Shown in pieces: positions 41,160-50,537 of a stretch of DNA of 64,000 bases; position 1 is the stretch's first letter; every line of letters begins with the position of its first letter. The notes under the pieces are model-generated. The model ran no database searches, was not told the origin of the DNA, and worked only from the letters and a program-made list of their open reading frames with translations. The DNA is taken from the NCBI GenBank assembly GCA_020635795.1, contig JACJZD010000001.1:815001-879000 (forward strand). Direction: 5' to 3'. A program made the translations under genes and the position numbers. The stretch is from Flavobacteriales bacterium (GTDB lineage: Bacteria > Bacteroidota > Bacteroidia > Flavobacteriales_E > Vicingaceae).

Positions 41160-43871
41160 ATGAGTTTTAGATATTTCTTACTGTTATTATTGATTCCTTT
41201 TGTTGGTTTTTCGCAACAGCGTAGCGAATTTTTACCTCAAACAGTAATCGTAAAAGTATCCAATCAATACCGTACATTTTGTACGCCAAATGAGATTTTA
41301 CATCCACAATTTCTAAAAGTGGCAAGTTCAATTGGTGTAACTAAAATTGAAAAAATATTTCCTAACCATAAACCAGAACATAGAGATGGAATGGTTGATT
41401 TGTCGCTTATTTATCAATTAACTTATGCCGCACCGATTAGTGAATTAGCTGCTTCAAAACAATTGTTAAAATGGAAAGGATTTGTTTACGCTGAACCTTA
41501 TGTTTTGCCTGAGCTTGCTTATAATCCAAATGACCCAATTATTGCTGACCCTGTTAAAACTTGGCATTTAATAATGATAAATGCTTTTGCTGCTTGGGAT
41601 GTTACCAAAGGAGACACCAATATTGTTATTGGAATTACTGATACAGGTTGGGATAACACACACCCTGATTTAGTGGCAAATGCTAAAAAAAATTATAATG
41701 ACCCAATTAATGGAACTGATGATGATGCAGATGGCTACATCGATAACTTTATTGGATGGGATTTAGGTAACAATGATAATGACCCACAATTAGAGGGTAG
41801 TAATCATGGAACGCATGTAAGCGGTTTATCTGCGGCAGTAACCGATAATAATGTGGGGATAGCTAGTATTGGGTTTAATACTAAGTTTATGCCTTTAAAA
41901 ATTTCTAATTCTGCTGGAATTCTTACACAAGCTTATCAAGGTGTGGTTTATGCTGCCGATCACGGTTGTTTTATTATCAATTGCTCGTGGGGAAGTACAA
42001 CTCCAGGTCAGTTTCAAAAAGATGTAATAGATTATGCCAATATAAATAAGGGTTGTTTGGTTGTTGGAGCATGTGGTAATAATGGTAACGAAGTGTTGTT
42101 TTATCCAGCAGCTTATGATGGTGTTTTAACGGTGGCAGCATCAGAAGAAAATGATTTAAAGAAAAACAATTCCAATTACGGGTATTATGTAGATATTTCT
42201 GCCCCAGGTGAAAACATGTGGAGTACAATGGGGGGAGGTACTTATGGATTTAATGGAGGCACATCAATGGCAGCTCCAGTGGTATCAGGTGCTGCTGCTT
42301 TAGTAAAAGCAATGAATCCGACTTACACTAACCAGCAGGTTGCGGCGGTATTAAGAGCTACAGCTTTTGATATGAATCCGTTAAACCCTACTTATTTTGA
42401 TAAATTAGGAAATGGTAGGTTAGATGTGGCAAATGCATTAACAGCAGTTTCGCCACAGTTTATTGAAATGACTTATAAAACCATAGTGGATAACAACGAT
42501 AACCTTTTTGTAGAAAACGATACTTTACAAATAGTAGGTACGTTTACCAATTATTTAGCTGCGTTAAATGGGTTAACAGTTACGCTTTCTTCTTTGTCGC
42601 CGTATGTTAATGTTATAGATGCCACAACGAGTTTACCAAACTTAAGCACCTTACAAAGTTTTAGTAATAGCGCTGACCCATTCTTAGTTGAAGTATTGAG
42701 TGGTGCTGCATTTAATGAATCAGTGTTGTTTAAAGCAGAAATAACTAATGGCTCATACACAGTTTATGAATATTTTTATGTGTTGTTAAATCCTGATTAC
42801 ATTAACCTTGCAGAAAACCAAGTGAGTACAACCATAACCAGTAAAGGTAAGATTGGGTTTAATGATGCAAACAATAGTGTAGGGTTGGGTTTTGATTACG
42901 ATGGAGAACAAATGTTGTACGAAGCAGGGTTAATGGTTGGAGTTAGTTCTTCACAGGTTTCTGATTGTGTCCGTGGGTCGAGTGGACAAGATTGGGATTT
43001 TCAATCGTTAGAAAATGTAAGATACAATCCACCATATGTTTCTGCTTTAGATTTATTTGGTAAAATGGATGATGCAACCTATGCGTTATCGTTGAATGTT
43101 AGTGTTGAACAAAAATCATTTGCTTACCCAAGTTCTCCTAACGATAAGTTTGTTATTGTTGAATATAACATCAAAAATATTGGAGCATCACCACTCACTA
43201 ATTTACATGTTGGTTTGTTTGCTGATTGGGATATTCAAGATGCAATGAAAAATAAAGCAGGTTTCGATGCTACAAGAAACATGGGTTATGTTTATTCGTT
43301 AGATGTAGATACTCATTATGCTGCTATTAAAGTTTTAACAAGTGGTTCTGTTTTAAATTATAGTTTAGATAATGTCTCTGGTGGTGGAGGAGGTGTAGAT
43401 ATTTCTAACGGATATACCACAACAGAAAAGTTCACGACATTATCTACGAATCGTTTGTCTGCTGGAGCTCCTTCGGGACAAGATGTTGCACACGTAGTTT
43501 CATCGGGAGGATTTACTTTGAATGCTGGAGATTCAGTAATAGTGGCATTTGCTTTAATTGGAGGTAATAGTTTATTTGATATACAAACTTCTGGTACAAA
43601 TGCACAAACTACTTATGCTAATTTTATTGGTTTGGAAGAGCTGAAAACAGCTAAGGGTTTGCTCGTTTACCCAAACCCAACTACTGGATTAATAAAAATA
43701 AATCTTGATGAAACTATTGAAAATATAATAATCAGAAATGCACTAGGTGAAGCAGTTTTGCAGAGTAAATTGAAAACTATTAATATAGAAACACTAGCTA
43801 ATGGTATTTATTTTATAGAAGTTACTACCCCTGGTGAAAAGATGATTAGTAAAGTGGTTTTGAATAAATAA
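41160..43871 (+). CDS. T9SS-secreted subtilisin-like (S8) serine protease
   Basis: A 903-residue exported protease. The signal peptide ends near FSQQ (20). A propeptide-like region of about 110 residues is followed by the subtilase domain with Asp161 (GITDTGWDNTHPD), His216 (NHGTHVSG) and Ser369 (NGGTSMAAPVVSG); oxyanion Asn307 is present. An uncharacterised beta-rich region of about 400 residues and a T9SS sorting domain (starting KGLLVYPNPTTG, last 75 residues) follow. It would be exported to the surface or medium. It stands 13 bases before the GldK-like gene, so the three genes likely form one operon. Confidence 0.95.
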   Translation: MSFRYFLLLLLIPFVGFSQQRSEFLPQTVIVKVSNQYRTFCTPNEILHPQFLKVASSIGVTKIEKIFPNHKPEHRDGMVDLSLIYQLTYAAPISELAASKQLLKWKGFVYAEPYVLPELAYNPNDPIIADPVKTWHLIMINAFAAWDVTKGDTNIVIGITDTGWDNTHPDLVANAKKNYNDPINGTDDDADGYIDNFIGWDLGNNDNDPQLEGSNHGTHVSGLSAAVTDNNVGIASIGFNTKFMPLKISNSAGILTQAYQGVVYAADHGCFIINCSWGSTTPGQFQKDVIDYANINKGCLVVGACGNNGNEVLFYPAAYDGVLTVAASEENDLKKNNSNYGYYVDISAPGENMWSTMGGGTYGFNGGTSMAAPVVSGAAALVKAMNPTYTNQQVAAVLRATAFDMNPLNPTYFDKLGNGRLDVANALTAVSPQFIEMTYKTIVDNNDNLFVENDTLQIVGTFTNYLAALNGLTVTLSSLSPYVNVIDATTSLPNLSTLQSFSNSADPFLVEVLSGAAFNESVLFKAEITNGSYTVYEYFYVLLNPDYINLAENQVSTTITSKGKIGFNDANNSVGLGFDYDGEQMLYEAGLMVGVSSSQVSDCVRGSSGQDWDFQSLENVRYNPPYVSALDLFGKMDDATYALSLNVSVEQKSFAYPSSPNDKFVIVEYNIKNIGASPLTNLHVGLFADWDIQDAMKNKAGFDATRNMGYVYSLDVDTHYAAIKVLTSGSVLNYSLDNVSGGGGGVDISNGYTTTEKFTTLSTNRLSAGAPSGQDVAHVVSSGGFTLNAGDSVIVAFALIGGNSLFDIQTSGTNAQTTYANFIGLEELKTAKGLLVYPNPTTGLIKINLDETIENIIIRNALGEAVLQSKLKTINIETLANGIYFIEVTTPGEKMISKVVLNK

Positions 43872-43884
43872 TTATAACTATAAC

Positions 43885-44703
43885 ATGAATAACTCTATAT
43901 CATATATGATAATTAGAATTGTATTTGTATTAGGTTTTATTATATCTATACTTGGTTTTTTACCAAGAGAATCAAAAATAAAATTATTTTTAATTCCAAA
44001 CCAAGAGTTGGACTTAGATTATTTAATGGGAGATACTTTAAATCCAAAAATGACAAAAGTTGCTTCTTTTCAAATTAGTGAGCTAATTACATTCAAAGAG
44101 TATAAAAAATACTTAGAAGAAATAAAGATTGACAGTTCTGAAGCTTTCTATTTTGCACAATTACCCGATTCTAATATTGCTCCACCTGATATATGGAAAG
44201 AGTACATCACATCAAAAAGATACGATAAATATCCTGTTTTAGGTTTGAGTTGGAATGCTGCAATGAATTATTGTAAATGGTTAACATTAAAAGAGTCAAT
44301 AAGCGATAGTTCTGATATTGTCTATCGATTACCTTATATGAAAGAATGGTTGTGTGCAAATTATTATTTGGAAAAAAATAAGCTACAACATGATTTTAAT
44401 AAAAAGTATTCAGATTGGCTAATTGTTCCTTTCGATGAATCTCGATATAACTTTAATAATGGTGATTTTTGGTATGATTATTTTTATTACCATTCAAAAA
44501 CGGACCCACCTTCATTAAAAAGAAAAAGAATAATTGGAAGCTCGTATTTATTTAATGGGTTAAAGTATAAACATTATGGCTATGCTGATAGAGGTTATAA
44601 TTATGTAGGTTTTAGATTAGTTAAAGAAAAAATTAAGAGTCATCAAAAAGGTGATATTATTAATTTTTATTTTGAGCAATATAGACTAAAATCAAAAAAA
44701 TGA
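43885..44703 (+). CDS. Short GldK/GldJ-like FGE-sulfatase-fold protein
   Basis: A 272-residue protein with an N-terminal membrane helix (7-26) and no lipobox Cys, then a formylglycine-generating-enzyme (FGE-sulfatase) fold reduced in length. Visible motifs: MGDT near 48-51, YPVLGLSWNAAMNYCKWLT (116-134), YRLPYMKEWLCAN (147-159) and GYNYVGFRLVKEK (237-249). This set of motifs matches the domain of GldJ and GldK, the T9SS lipoproteins, where GldK/PorK forms a ring with GldN/PorN. It is shorter than GldK and lacks the lipid anchor, so a paralogue rather than the core T9SS component. It overlaps the next gene by 4 bases. Confidence 0.78.
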   Translation: MNNSISYMIIRIVFVLGFIISILGFLPRESKIKLFLIPNQELDLDYLMGDTLNPKMTKVASFQISELITFKEYKKYLEEIKIDSSEAFYFAQLPDSNIAPPDIWKEYITSKRYDKYPVLGLSWNAAMNYCKWLTLKESISDSSDIVYRLPYMKEWLCANYYLEKNKLQHDFNKKYSDWLIVPFDESRYNFNNGDFWYDYFYYHSKTDPPSLKRKRIIGSSYLFNGLKYKHYGYADRGYNYVGFRLVKEKIKSHQKGDIINFYFEQYRLKSKK

Positions 44704-45650
44704 AATTTAACCTGATTATAGTATTGTTAGGGGTTTTAATGTTTTCTTTTTCAATCGAAGAAATCATTACGAAAACATTTGAAGACAAAAATATAAAATG
44801 TACATATCAAACAGTGAGTGGTCGCTTAAATGGTTTATATGTTTCGTATTATAGTAATGGTAAAAAAAAAGCTGAAGGTAATTTTGTGAATGGCTATAGA
44901 AACGGTGTATGGTCTGTTTGGGATGAAGGAGGTGCTCTAAAGATGAAAAGAGACTATTCTGACCCCTTTATGTTTAAAAGATTATTTCCCAAATTTCCAA
45001 GAGATAAGTCAATTAAATTGTTAAATATTCCAAAACAATCTATAAAATATAATAATGATGGATATATTAACTTAATACACGTAAAAGAGTCGGATGTTGT
45101 ATGGCATAAAAGGGTTTGGCGATTCATGACTCCAGAAAATAATGAAGTTTTTTTTGAGAATAATCGTCTATACGGTTTATTAAATAATTTGATTGTTTCA
45201 GATTCTATTAAATCTTATAAAGATGATGAGTTTATGTCAGAATCAGAAAAAATAGATACAACAGATAAAGTATTATTAGGTTTTAAAATTAAAGAAGATT
45301 GTTTTTTTGATAAAGCTAGATTGGTTTCCGAAATTAGAATTATAGGTATTTGCCCTGTACTTGTTGATAATAAAACAAGAGATACTATAGATTCTTATTG
45401 GGTTTATTATCCATATGTAAGAAAGTTTTTAGCTAAAGAAAAAATTGATTTAAATATTGTAAAGCATAAATATAATACATTGGAAGACATATTCTTTTTC
45501 CGTGTCTTTTCTGGCAACATATATAATGTGTCACATGTTTTTGATAGGAAAAACAAAGAACAAATTAATATTTATAGTGATTTACAATCTGAAGAAATAG
45601 AGATAATAGAGAGTGAGCATAATCTCTGGATTAAACTTTCTCCTGAATAA
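44700..45650 (+). CDS. MORN repeats fused to a GldN/PorN-like domain
   Basis: A 316-residue protein with signal peptide (about 1-18), MORN_2 repeats (36-84, LNGLYVSYYSNGKKKAEGNF and NGYRNGVWSVWDEG), and a C-terminal domain (132-283) resembling GldN/PorN: VVWHKRVWRFM, LYGLLNNLIVSD, YKDDEF, FKIKEDCFFDKARLVSEIRI, then IIGICPVLVD, YWVYYPYVRKFLA and LEDIFFFRVFSGNIY with HVFDR. These stretches follow in the same order as in GldN. The order and spacing make this a firm family match by eye, though distant. Its start overlaps the GldK-like stop (ATGA). A fused MORN module on GldN is new to me. Confidence 0.78.
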   Translation: MKFNLIIVLLGVLMFSFSIEEIITKTFEDKNIKCTYQTVSGRLNGLYVSYYSNGKKKAEGNFVNGYRNGVWSVWDEGGALKMKRDYSDPFMFKRLFPKFPRDKSIKLLNIPKQSIKYNNDGYINLIHVKESDVVWHKRVWRFMTPENNEVFFENNRLYGLLNNLIVSDSIKSYKDDEFMSESEKIDTTDKVLLGFKIKEDCFFDKARLVSEIRIIGICPVLVDNKTRDTIDSYWVYYPYVRKFLAKEKIDLNIVKHKYNTLEDIFFFRVFSGNIYNVSHVFDRKNKEQINIYSDLQSEEIEIIESEHNLWIKLSPE

Positions 45651-45655
45651 AAGAG

Positions 45656-46498
45656 TTATTTCAAAATATCTAACAACTCTTGCAATTCATCTTTTTTATC
45701 TAAGTAGCCCATATTGTCGTAAGTATAAACAAGGTGTTGAATTAAACGAGTTATGATAGTTTTGTTGTTGCAAGGAATGTAGTACTCTTTTTTAGGTTCT
45801 GTTTTTAGTTGTTCTAAAAACTTGTCGATGTCTTTCTTAAAGAACACGGAGCCTTTGTTAAATAAGTTGAGGTAAAACAATACATCATCTTTTTTCTCGG
45901 CATAAGCCAAAATAAAATGAGCCGGTACATTAACGCCATAAACGGGTACATTAAGTCGTTGGCAAACACTTAAGTAAATTATACCAAGGGTTATAGGATT
46001 ACCTCGTTTGGTTTCTATTACATTATTGATATAAGAGTTTTGTGGAGAGTTAATGTTTTTTGTGTTGCCGTTAAAATCGTGTAGGTCAAAAATAATTTTA
46101 TTGATGACTTTAATTTTTTCTAAAGCAGTAAGGTTGTCGGCTAATTCTAACCAAATTTCTTGCGTAAGCTTATCTATATATTGGTTAATGCTATCAGTAT
46201 TTAAATCAGGGTATTGGTATTTTGCAATAATTAAAGCCCCATCTAACAGTTTTTTCTCAGGAGTTTTATTCCATAACTCTAAGCTGTTTTTAATGCTTGA
46301 GAATTGTAAAAAATGAATAATGTTTTCAATACGCTGCTGTAGCAATTGATTAAAAGACGTTTCCCAAGCATTTTCTAAATGCGGAATAACATCATCACCG
46401 TAAGAAATAATTTTATTTTTTATTTCGTGGTAAATGTTGTCGTCTGGGTCGTCGAGTAAACTTATTAATGCTTTTAACTCACGTTGAATCATAATCAA
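45656..46498 (-). CDS. SirB1/transglutaminase-like family protein
   Basis: The 280-residue cytosolic product fits the SirB1 N-terminal (transglutaminase-like) family: KVINKIIFDLHDFNGNTKN, ETKRGNPITLGIIYLSVCQR, NVPVYGVNVPAHFILAY (Cys and His in equivalent positions). The N-terminal 90 residues are helical repeats. Two start codons (46498 and 46492) are possible; the second ATG gives MIQREL. Function unproven, but members are linked with envelope or ribosome quality control only weakly. It converges on the GldN-like gene with 5 bases between stops, so a terminator must lie within coding sequence. Confidence 0.88.
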   Translation of the reverse strand: MIMIQRELKALISLLDDPDDNIYHEIKNKIISYGDDVIPHLENAWETSFNQLLQQRIENIIHFLQFSSIKNSLELWNKTPEKKLLDGALIIAKYQYPDLNTDSINQYIDKLTQEIWLELADNLTALEKIKVINKIIFDLHDFNGNTKNINSPQNSYINNVIETKRGNPITLGIIYLSVCQRLNVPVYGVNVPAHFILAYAEKKDDVLFYLNLFNKGSVFFKKDIDKFLEQLKTEPKKEYYIPCNNKTIITRLIQHLVYTYDNMGYLDKKDELQELLDILK

Positions 46499-46550
46499 AT
46501 ATACAACATCAAAAAATGTGGTGTATCTAATTAAAATGGAGTTATTAACG

Positions 46551-47423
46551 CTATCTTGTTAATTTTTCGAGTACTAAATCAATCAATTTGTCCATGGGTG
46601 GGTGGTAATCTTTCGAGAAAGACTTGGTATATCGGTTGGCAACAGCTACACAAACTGTCATGGCATTATGACCTAATAAACGAGCAAGCCCATAAATTGC
46701 TGAAGTTTCCATTTCGAAATTGTTGATTTTTAAATCATTAAAATGAAAATGGTGGAGCTTATCGTTTAGCATAGGTTCTTTTAGTTTTAAACGAAGCTCT
46801 CTTCCTTGTGGACCATAAAAACCAGATGCTGTGGCAGTGATTCCCGAATGACATTCGTTTGTAAATAATTGGTGTAACTTATCCGAACCTTTAACAACAT
46901 AAGGAGGGGTTAATTGTTTCGAATAATTGGTTTGCTCGTAAAAAGCATTCAACATTTTTGTTTCTTCTATCGTGTACTGCATTTCATAAAAGTTCATCAA
47001 TCCATCTAGCCCTAGTGCATACTCCGATAAAACAAACTCATCAACATTAATATGTTTTTGTAAAGCACCGCATGTTCCAATTCTAACAATATTTAATGAA
47101 ATCAACTCATTTTTAACAATTTTTTGATTTAAATCGATGTTAACTAATGCGTCCAATTCATTCAACACAATATCAATATTGTCAGTTCCAATACCCGTCC
47201 CTATTACAGATAACGGTTTGTTGTTGAAAGTACCTGTATGGGTAATAAACTCTCTATTTTCAACCACATAATCAATTTTATCAAACTTTGAAGAGATTAG
47301 TTTTACACGATTTGGGTCGCCAACCACAATAATATCTTTGGCAATTTGATGAGGTTGTAATTTTAAGTGATAGATGCTCTTATCGCTATTTAAAATAAGT
47401 TCTGAATCGGCAATTTTTCTCAT
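46551..47423 (-). CDS. Nucleoside phosphorylase (uridine phosphorylase-like)
   Basis: The 290-residue protein belongs to the PNP/UDP family that splits nucleosides with phosphate. Landmarks: IIVVGDPNRVKLISSKFD (phosphate-binding Gly/Asp/Arg), VIGTGIGTDNIDIVLNELDA, VRIGTCGAL and INNFEMETSAIYGLARLLGH (Glu pair on ribose). The uridine or purine specificity cannot be fixed by eye. It diverges from the universal stress protein gene over 45 bases. AMP nucleosidase and split 5'-nucleotidase genes are in the same window, so nucleotide salvage is well represented. Confidence 0.92.
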   Translation of the reverse strand: MRKIADSELILNSDKSIYHLKLQPHQIAKDIIVVGDPNRVKLISSKFDKIDYVVENREFITHTGTFNNKPLSVIGTGIGTDNIDIVLNELDALVNIDLNQKIVKNELISLNIVRIGTCGALQKHINVDEFVLSEYALGLDGLMNFYEMQYTIEETKMLNAFYEQTNYSKQLTPPYVVKGSDKLHQLFTNECHSGITATASGFYGPQGRELRLKLKEPMLNDKLHHFHFNDLKINNFEMETSAIYGLARLLGHNAMTVCVAVANRYTKSFSKDYHPPMDKLIDLVLEKLTR

Positions 47424-47432
47424 TTGAATCTG

Positions 47433-47440
47433 TAAATTTG
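47433..47440 (+). promoter_or_regulatory. Candidate -7 box for the universal stress protein gene
   Basis: TAAATTTG fits the TAnnTTTG consensus; no convincing TTTG partner was found about 20 bases upstream. The gene starts at 47469. It sits in the short divergent gap with the phosphorylase gene. Confidence 0.3.
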
Positions 47441-47468
47441 AAACTCTAATTTTATCAAAAATAATTAA

Positions 47469-48332
47469 ATGTTAAAGAACAATAGCAAAATTCTAGTTCC
47501 AATTGATTTTTCTGAACAATCTTTGATTGCTTTGTCTCAATCGTACAACCTTGCTAAAAACATTAAAGCTGAGGTTGTTTTGTTGTATGTTATTGATGAG
47601 GTAAATCCAATGGTGAAAATGTTTATTAAAGGATTGGATGAGATTAGAGGTGCTGTAGAGTCGAACTTAAAGAGTTTGGCTGACGAAAAGATAAAAGAAA
47701 CAGGGTTGAAAATTTCAACTTTAGTTGAGGAAGGCAAGATTTACCAAGTAATAAATGATGTTGCTAAAAAAATGGAAGCAACCTTTATTGTAATGGGAAC
47801 AAAAGGTGTTGAGAGCTCAAAGTTTATTGGAAGTAATGCCTTAAAAGTGGTTAAAACAGCTCCTTGTCCAGTTATTACCATAAAAGGAAAAGAACATAAC
47901 AAAGGCTGTGGTAAAATAGTGTTGCCCTTGGATTTAACAAAAGAAACCAGTGATAAAGTAAATAAAGCCATTGAAATTGCTAAAATTTTTGATGCAGAAA
48001 TATGTGCGGTGTCTATATTGCTTACTGGTAAAGAAGATGTGGTGAGTAAGCTAAAAGACCAACTGTTGTTGGTACAGAATTACATTATTAAAAATAAGGT
48101 AAATTGTACTGCTGAAATGGTGAAGATTTTAAAAAAAGACGATAAGCTTTCACACGCAGTAATTGCTTACGCAGAAAAAATAGATGCTGATTTGATTATG
48201 ATTATGACGCAGCAAGAAAAAGATATCAAAGAATTTTTTATTGGCTCACATGCACGAGAGATTATCAATATATCGGATATTCCTGTTTTGAGTGTTCAGC
48301 CATCAGTAAAAGATAGAATAGAAATTATATAA
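47469..48332 (+). CDS. Tandem universal stress protein
   Basis: A 287-residue protein with two UspA-like domains (about 1-145 and 150-285). The first has ILVPIDFSEQSLIALSQSYN, VVLLYVIDEVN and MGTKGVESSKFIGSNALKVV with PCPVITI; the second has IVLPLDLTKETSDKVNKAIE and IMTQQEKDIKEFFIGSHARE with IPVLSVQP. Double-domain Usp proteins of Bacteroidota respond to stress by an unknown route. The ATP loop is of irregular spacing, so nucleotide binding is not certain. It precedes the SGNH hydrolase gene by 9 bases and diverges from the phosphorylase. Confidence 0.93.
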   Translation: MLKNNSKILVPIDFSEQSLIALSQSYNLAKNIKAEVVLLYVIDEVNPMVKMFIKGLDEIRGAVESNLKSLADEKIKETGLKISTLVEEGKIYQVINDVAKKMEATFIVMGTKGVESSKFIGSNALKVVKTAPCPVITIKGKEHNKGCGKIVLPLDLTKETSDKVNKAIEIAKIFDAEICAVSILLTGKEDVVSKLKDQLLLVQNYIIKNKVNCTAEMVKILKKDDKLSHAVIAYAEKIDADLIMIMTQQEKDIKEFFIGSHAREIINISDIPVLSVQPSVKDRIEII

Positions 48333-48341
48333 TTCAAGCAA

Positions 48342-49652
48342 ATGAATAATTATCAAAAATTACTTTTTATACCTATTGCCTTAATGCTTTCATCATGTTT
48401 AAAAACTGAATATGATGATTTTGAAGTTAATTCTGGAACTGCAGATTTTAGTAATTATATTGCTGTGGGAAATTCATTAACTCAAGGTTACCAAAACGGA
48501 GGATTACACAATGAACATGGTGAGCATGATAATTCTTATCCTGCAATACTAGCAAAGCAGTTTAAGTTGGCTAATCCAAGTTTAAACTTTTTACAACCAT
48601 TGGTTCAAGGAAGTGGATCTGGTCATATCCATTTGGAATACATTAATGGAGAAATTAAAGTAATAAAAGCTTTTGATCCAGACATTACTGACAATCATCC
48701 TACAGCAATCGGTGACGACCCATCGTGGCCAAGTTTTGCAGATAAAACCATTAAATACAATAATTTAGGAATTTCAGGAATTAAATTAGCTAATGTGTTG
48801 CCTGGTGGGAATACATCGGCAAACGTTAATTTTTTTGTTTATAACGTGAATGAAAATGGTCGGTTTTTAGATTGGGGTACTGCTACAAATATGATTACTT
48901 ATTTGGATCATATAAAAAGAAGTAATGCTACCTTCTTTACAAATTGGTTAGGTAATAATGATGTGTTGGGCTGGTCAACTGAAGGTGGTGATGATGGATA
49001 TGAAGCACAATTTAACCAATACTTTTATAAACTTACCGATGTAACGGAGTTTCATGATAAATACGATTCGGTACTAACGGCGTTTAAAAACATGGGAGCA
49101 AAAGGCGTTTGCGCTACTATTCCTGATGTTACTTCTATTCCATTTTTTAAAACAGTTACATTAGAAGCTTTGGGTAAAGATGTTTGGATAACACAAGGTC
49201 CTTATTCGTCAAACCCTGGAGTTGTAAGAAAAGCTACAACCGATGATTTATTACTTCTTACCGCTTCCGACCAATTGGCTTTAGGTAAAGGATTGACACA
49301 AGCAAATCCCCTTGCACATGATTACGTTTTGGATAAAGACGAAAAAGTATTATCACAAAGCCGGTCAGATGCTTTTAATGTGCAAATACGGTCGTTAGCG
49401 AATAAACATGGTTTTGCAGTAGCTGATATGCATGCTTACATGAGAGAATTAGAGTCAGGGTTAGTTTTTGATGGGGTTGATTACAGTGCTAAATTTATTG
49501 AAGGAGGTATGTTCTCGTTAGATGGTGTTCATCCTACCAATAGAGGTTATGCCGTTATTGCTAACAAATTTATTCAAACCATTAATCAATTTTACGGGTC
49601 TAATATTCCTCCTGTTCAGGTTGCGAACTACAATGGTATTTTATTTCCATAA
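48342..49652 (+). CDS. SGNH/GDSL hydrolase lipoprotein, first copy
   Basis: A 436-residue lipoprotein (signal ending LMLSSC, Cys about 19) with an SGNH hydrolase fold: block I GNSLTQG (a GDSL variant, Asp replaced by Asn), block III LGNNDVLGW and block V DGVHPTNRG (Asp-x-x-His pair). Likely a surface lipase or esterase. A paralogue lies 3.5 kb downstream (51838) with a FadL-type porin between them, and the alignment (LKTEYDDFEV.., GGLHNEHGEHDNSYPAI) shows clear common descent. The T9SS protein gene follows after 42 bases. Confidence 0.9.
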   Translation: MNNYQKLLFIPIALMLSSCLKTEYDDFEVNSGTADFSNYIAVGNSLTQGYQNGGLHNEHGEHDNSYPAILAKQFKLANPSLNFLQPLVQGSGSGHIHLEYINGEIKVIKAFDPDITDNHPTAIGDDPSWPSFADKTIKYNNLGISGIKLANVLPGGNTSANVNFFVYNVNENGRFLDWGTATNMITYLDHIKRSNATFFTNWLGNNDVLGWSTEGGDDGYEAQFNQYFYKLTDVTEFHDKYDSVLTAFKNMGAKGVCATIPDVTSIPFFKTVTLEALGKDVWITQGPYSSNPGVVRKATTDDLLLLTASDQLALGKGLTQANPLAHDYVLDKDEKVLSQSRSDAFNVQIRSLANKHGFAVADMHAYMRELESGLVFDGVDYSAKFIEGGMFSLDGVHPTNRGYAVIANKFIQTINQFYGSNIPPVQVANYNGILFP

Positions 49653-49694
49653 AAATTATTATATATTTACAATTATAAACTAAACTTAAAAACT

Positions 49695-50456
49695 ATGAAA
49701 AAACTTTTACTTTCTTTAATTACTGTTGTTGCGTTTACAGCATTAAATGCACAAAATTGTACTCCAGATGGAGCTTTTACAGCACCAGGTGTTTATCCAG
49801 ATAGTGCTACCAATATGGCAGCAGGTATGGTAGGTGTGCCTTATTCAGAAACTATAACAACTATTACACCAGTTGATACTTGTGTGGTGGTTTTATTTCC
49901 GCCTTGTACTACTGTTCCAATTGATAGTGTTATGGTAGAAACAGTTACTGGTTTGCCTCCTGGGTTAACCATTGTATCAATGAATGAAAATACTTTACCG
50001 TTTAAATTTCCTGGTGGATCTTCAAGTTGTATGTTGATTTCTGGTACACCAACAACAGCAGGTACTTATCCAATACAAGTACATGGAACATCTTATGCCA
50101 CGGTATTTACATTAACACAAACACAACCATTTGATGTTAACTATTATTCCATAACTATCTTACCAAATACTGTTGGTATTGATGAGTTGTCGGCAAATAC
50201 TTTTAGTGTTTCACAAAATGCACCAAACCCTTTTAGTAATACTTCAATTATTGAATACATGATGCCTACTGCTGGTAAAGTAACTGTTGAGGTTAGAAAT
50301 ATTTTAGGTGAATTAGTATTTTCTGATATAAAAAGTGTTTCAAAAGGATTAAACAAGTATCAATTGAATGCAGCTAACTTTACCAATGGAGTTTATTTTT
50401 ACCAATTAACACATGGTGGAGAGGTTGTTACAAAAAGATTTATTGTAAATAAATAG
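49695..50456 (+). CDS. Secreted protein with T9SS sorting domain, 253 residues
   Basis: The product has a signal peptide (1-19, ALNAQ) and an N-terminal domain (about 20-160) with paired Cys and the sequence CTPDGAFTAPGVYPDS; the strands YSETITTITPVDT, GLPPGLTIVSMN and MLISGTPTTAGTYPIQV suggest an Ig-like, putative Ig fold of the kind seen in surface proteins. The C-terminal 83 residues form the sorting domain (starting FSVSQNAPNPFSNTSIIEY, ending GGEVVTKRFIVNK). Function unknown. It is embedded between the SGNH hydrolase and the FadL-type gene, so it may belong to the same lipid-uptake set. Confidence 0.85.
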   Translation: MKKLLLSLITVVAFTALNAQNCTPDGAFTAPGVYPDSATNMAAGMVGVPYSETITTITPVDTCVVVLFPPCTTVPIDSVMVETVTGLPPGLTIVSMNENTLPFKFPGGSSSCMLISGTPTTAGTYPIQVHGTSYATVFTLTQTQPFDVNYYSITILPNTVGIDELSANTFSVSQNAPNPFSNTSIIEYMMPTAGKVTVEVRNILGELVFSDIKSVSKGLNKYQLNAANFTNGVYFYQLTHGGEVVTKRFIVNK

Positions 50457-50482
50457 TCGATTTTAATACAAGACAAGAACAT

Positions 50483-50517
50483 AAGGAGTTCTATAATTTG
50501 GTTTTATAGAACTCCTT
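50483..50517 (+). terminator. 14-bp hairpin after the T9SS gene
   Basis: Stem AAGGAGTTCTATAA / TTATAGAACTCCTT with a loop of about 7 bases, but followed by A-rich not T-rich sequence. It may be an mRNA-stabilising hairpin more than a terminator. Confidence 0.45.
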
Positions 50518-50537
50518 AAAATTTAAAAAAATAATTA

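Noticed and set aside
43885..44703. Reading the FGE-fold protein as a true formylglycine-generating enzyme or sulfatase-maturing factor
   Set aside because: No copper-binding Cys pair is evident and the closest motif set is that of GldJ/GldK; the LTA-synthase-like enzyme at 16 kb is not a Cys-type sulfatase needing it.
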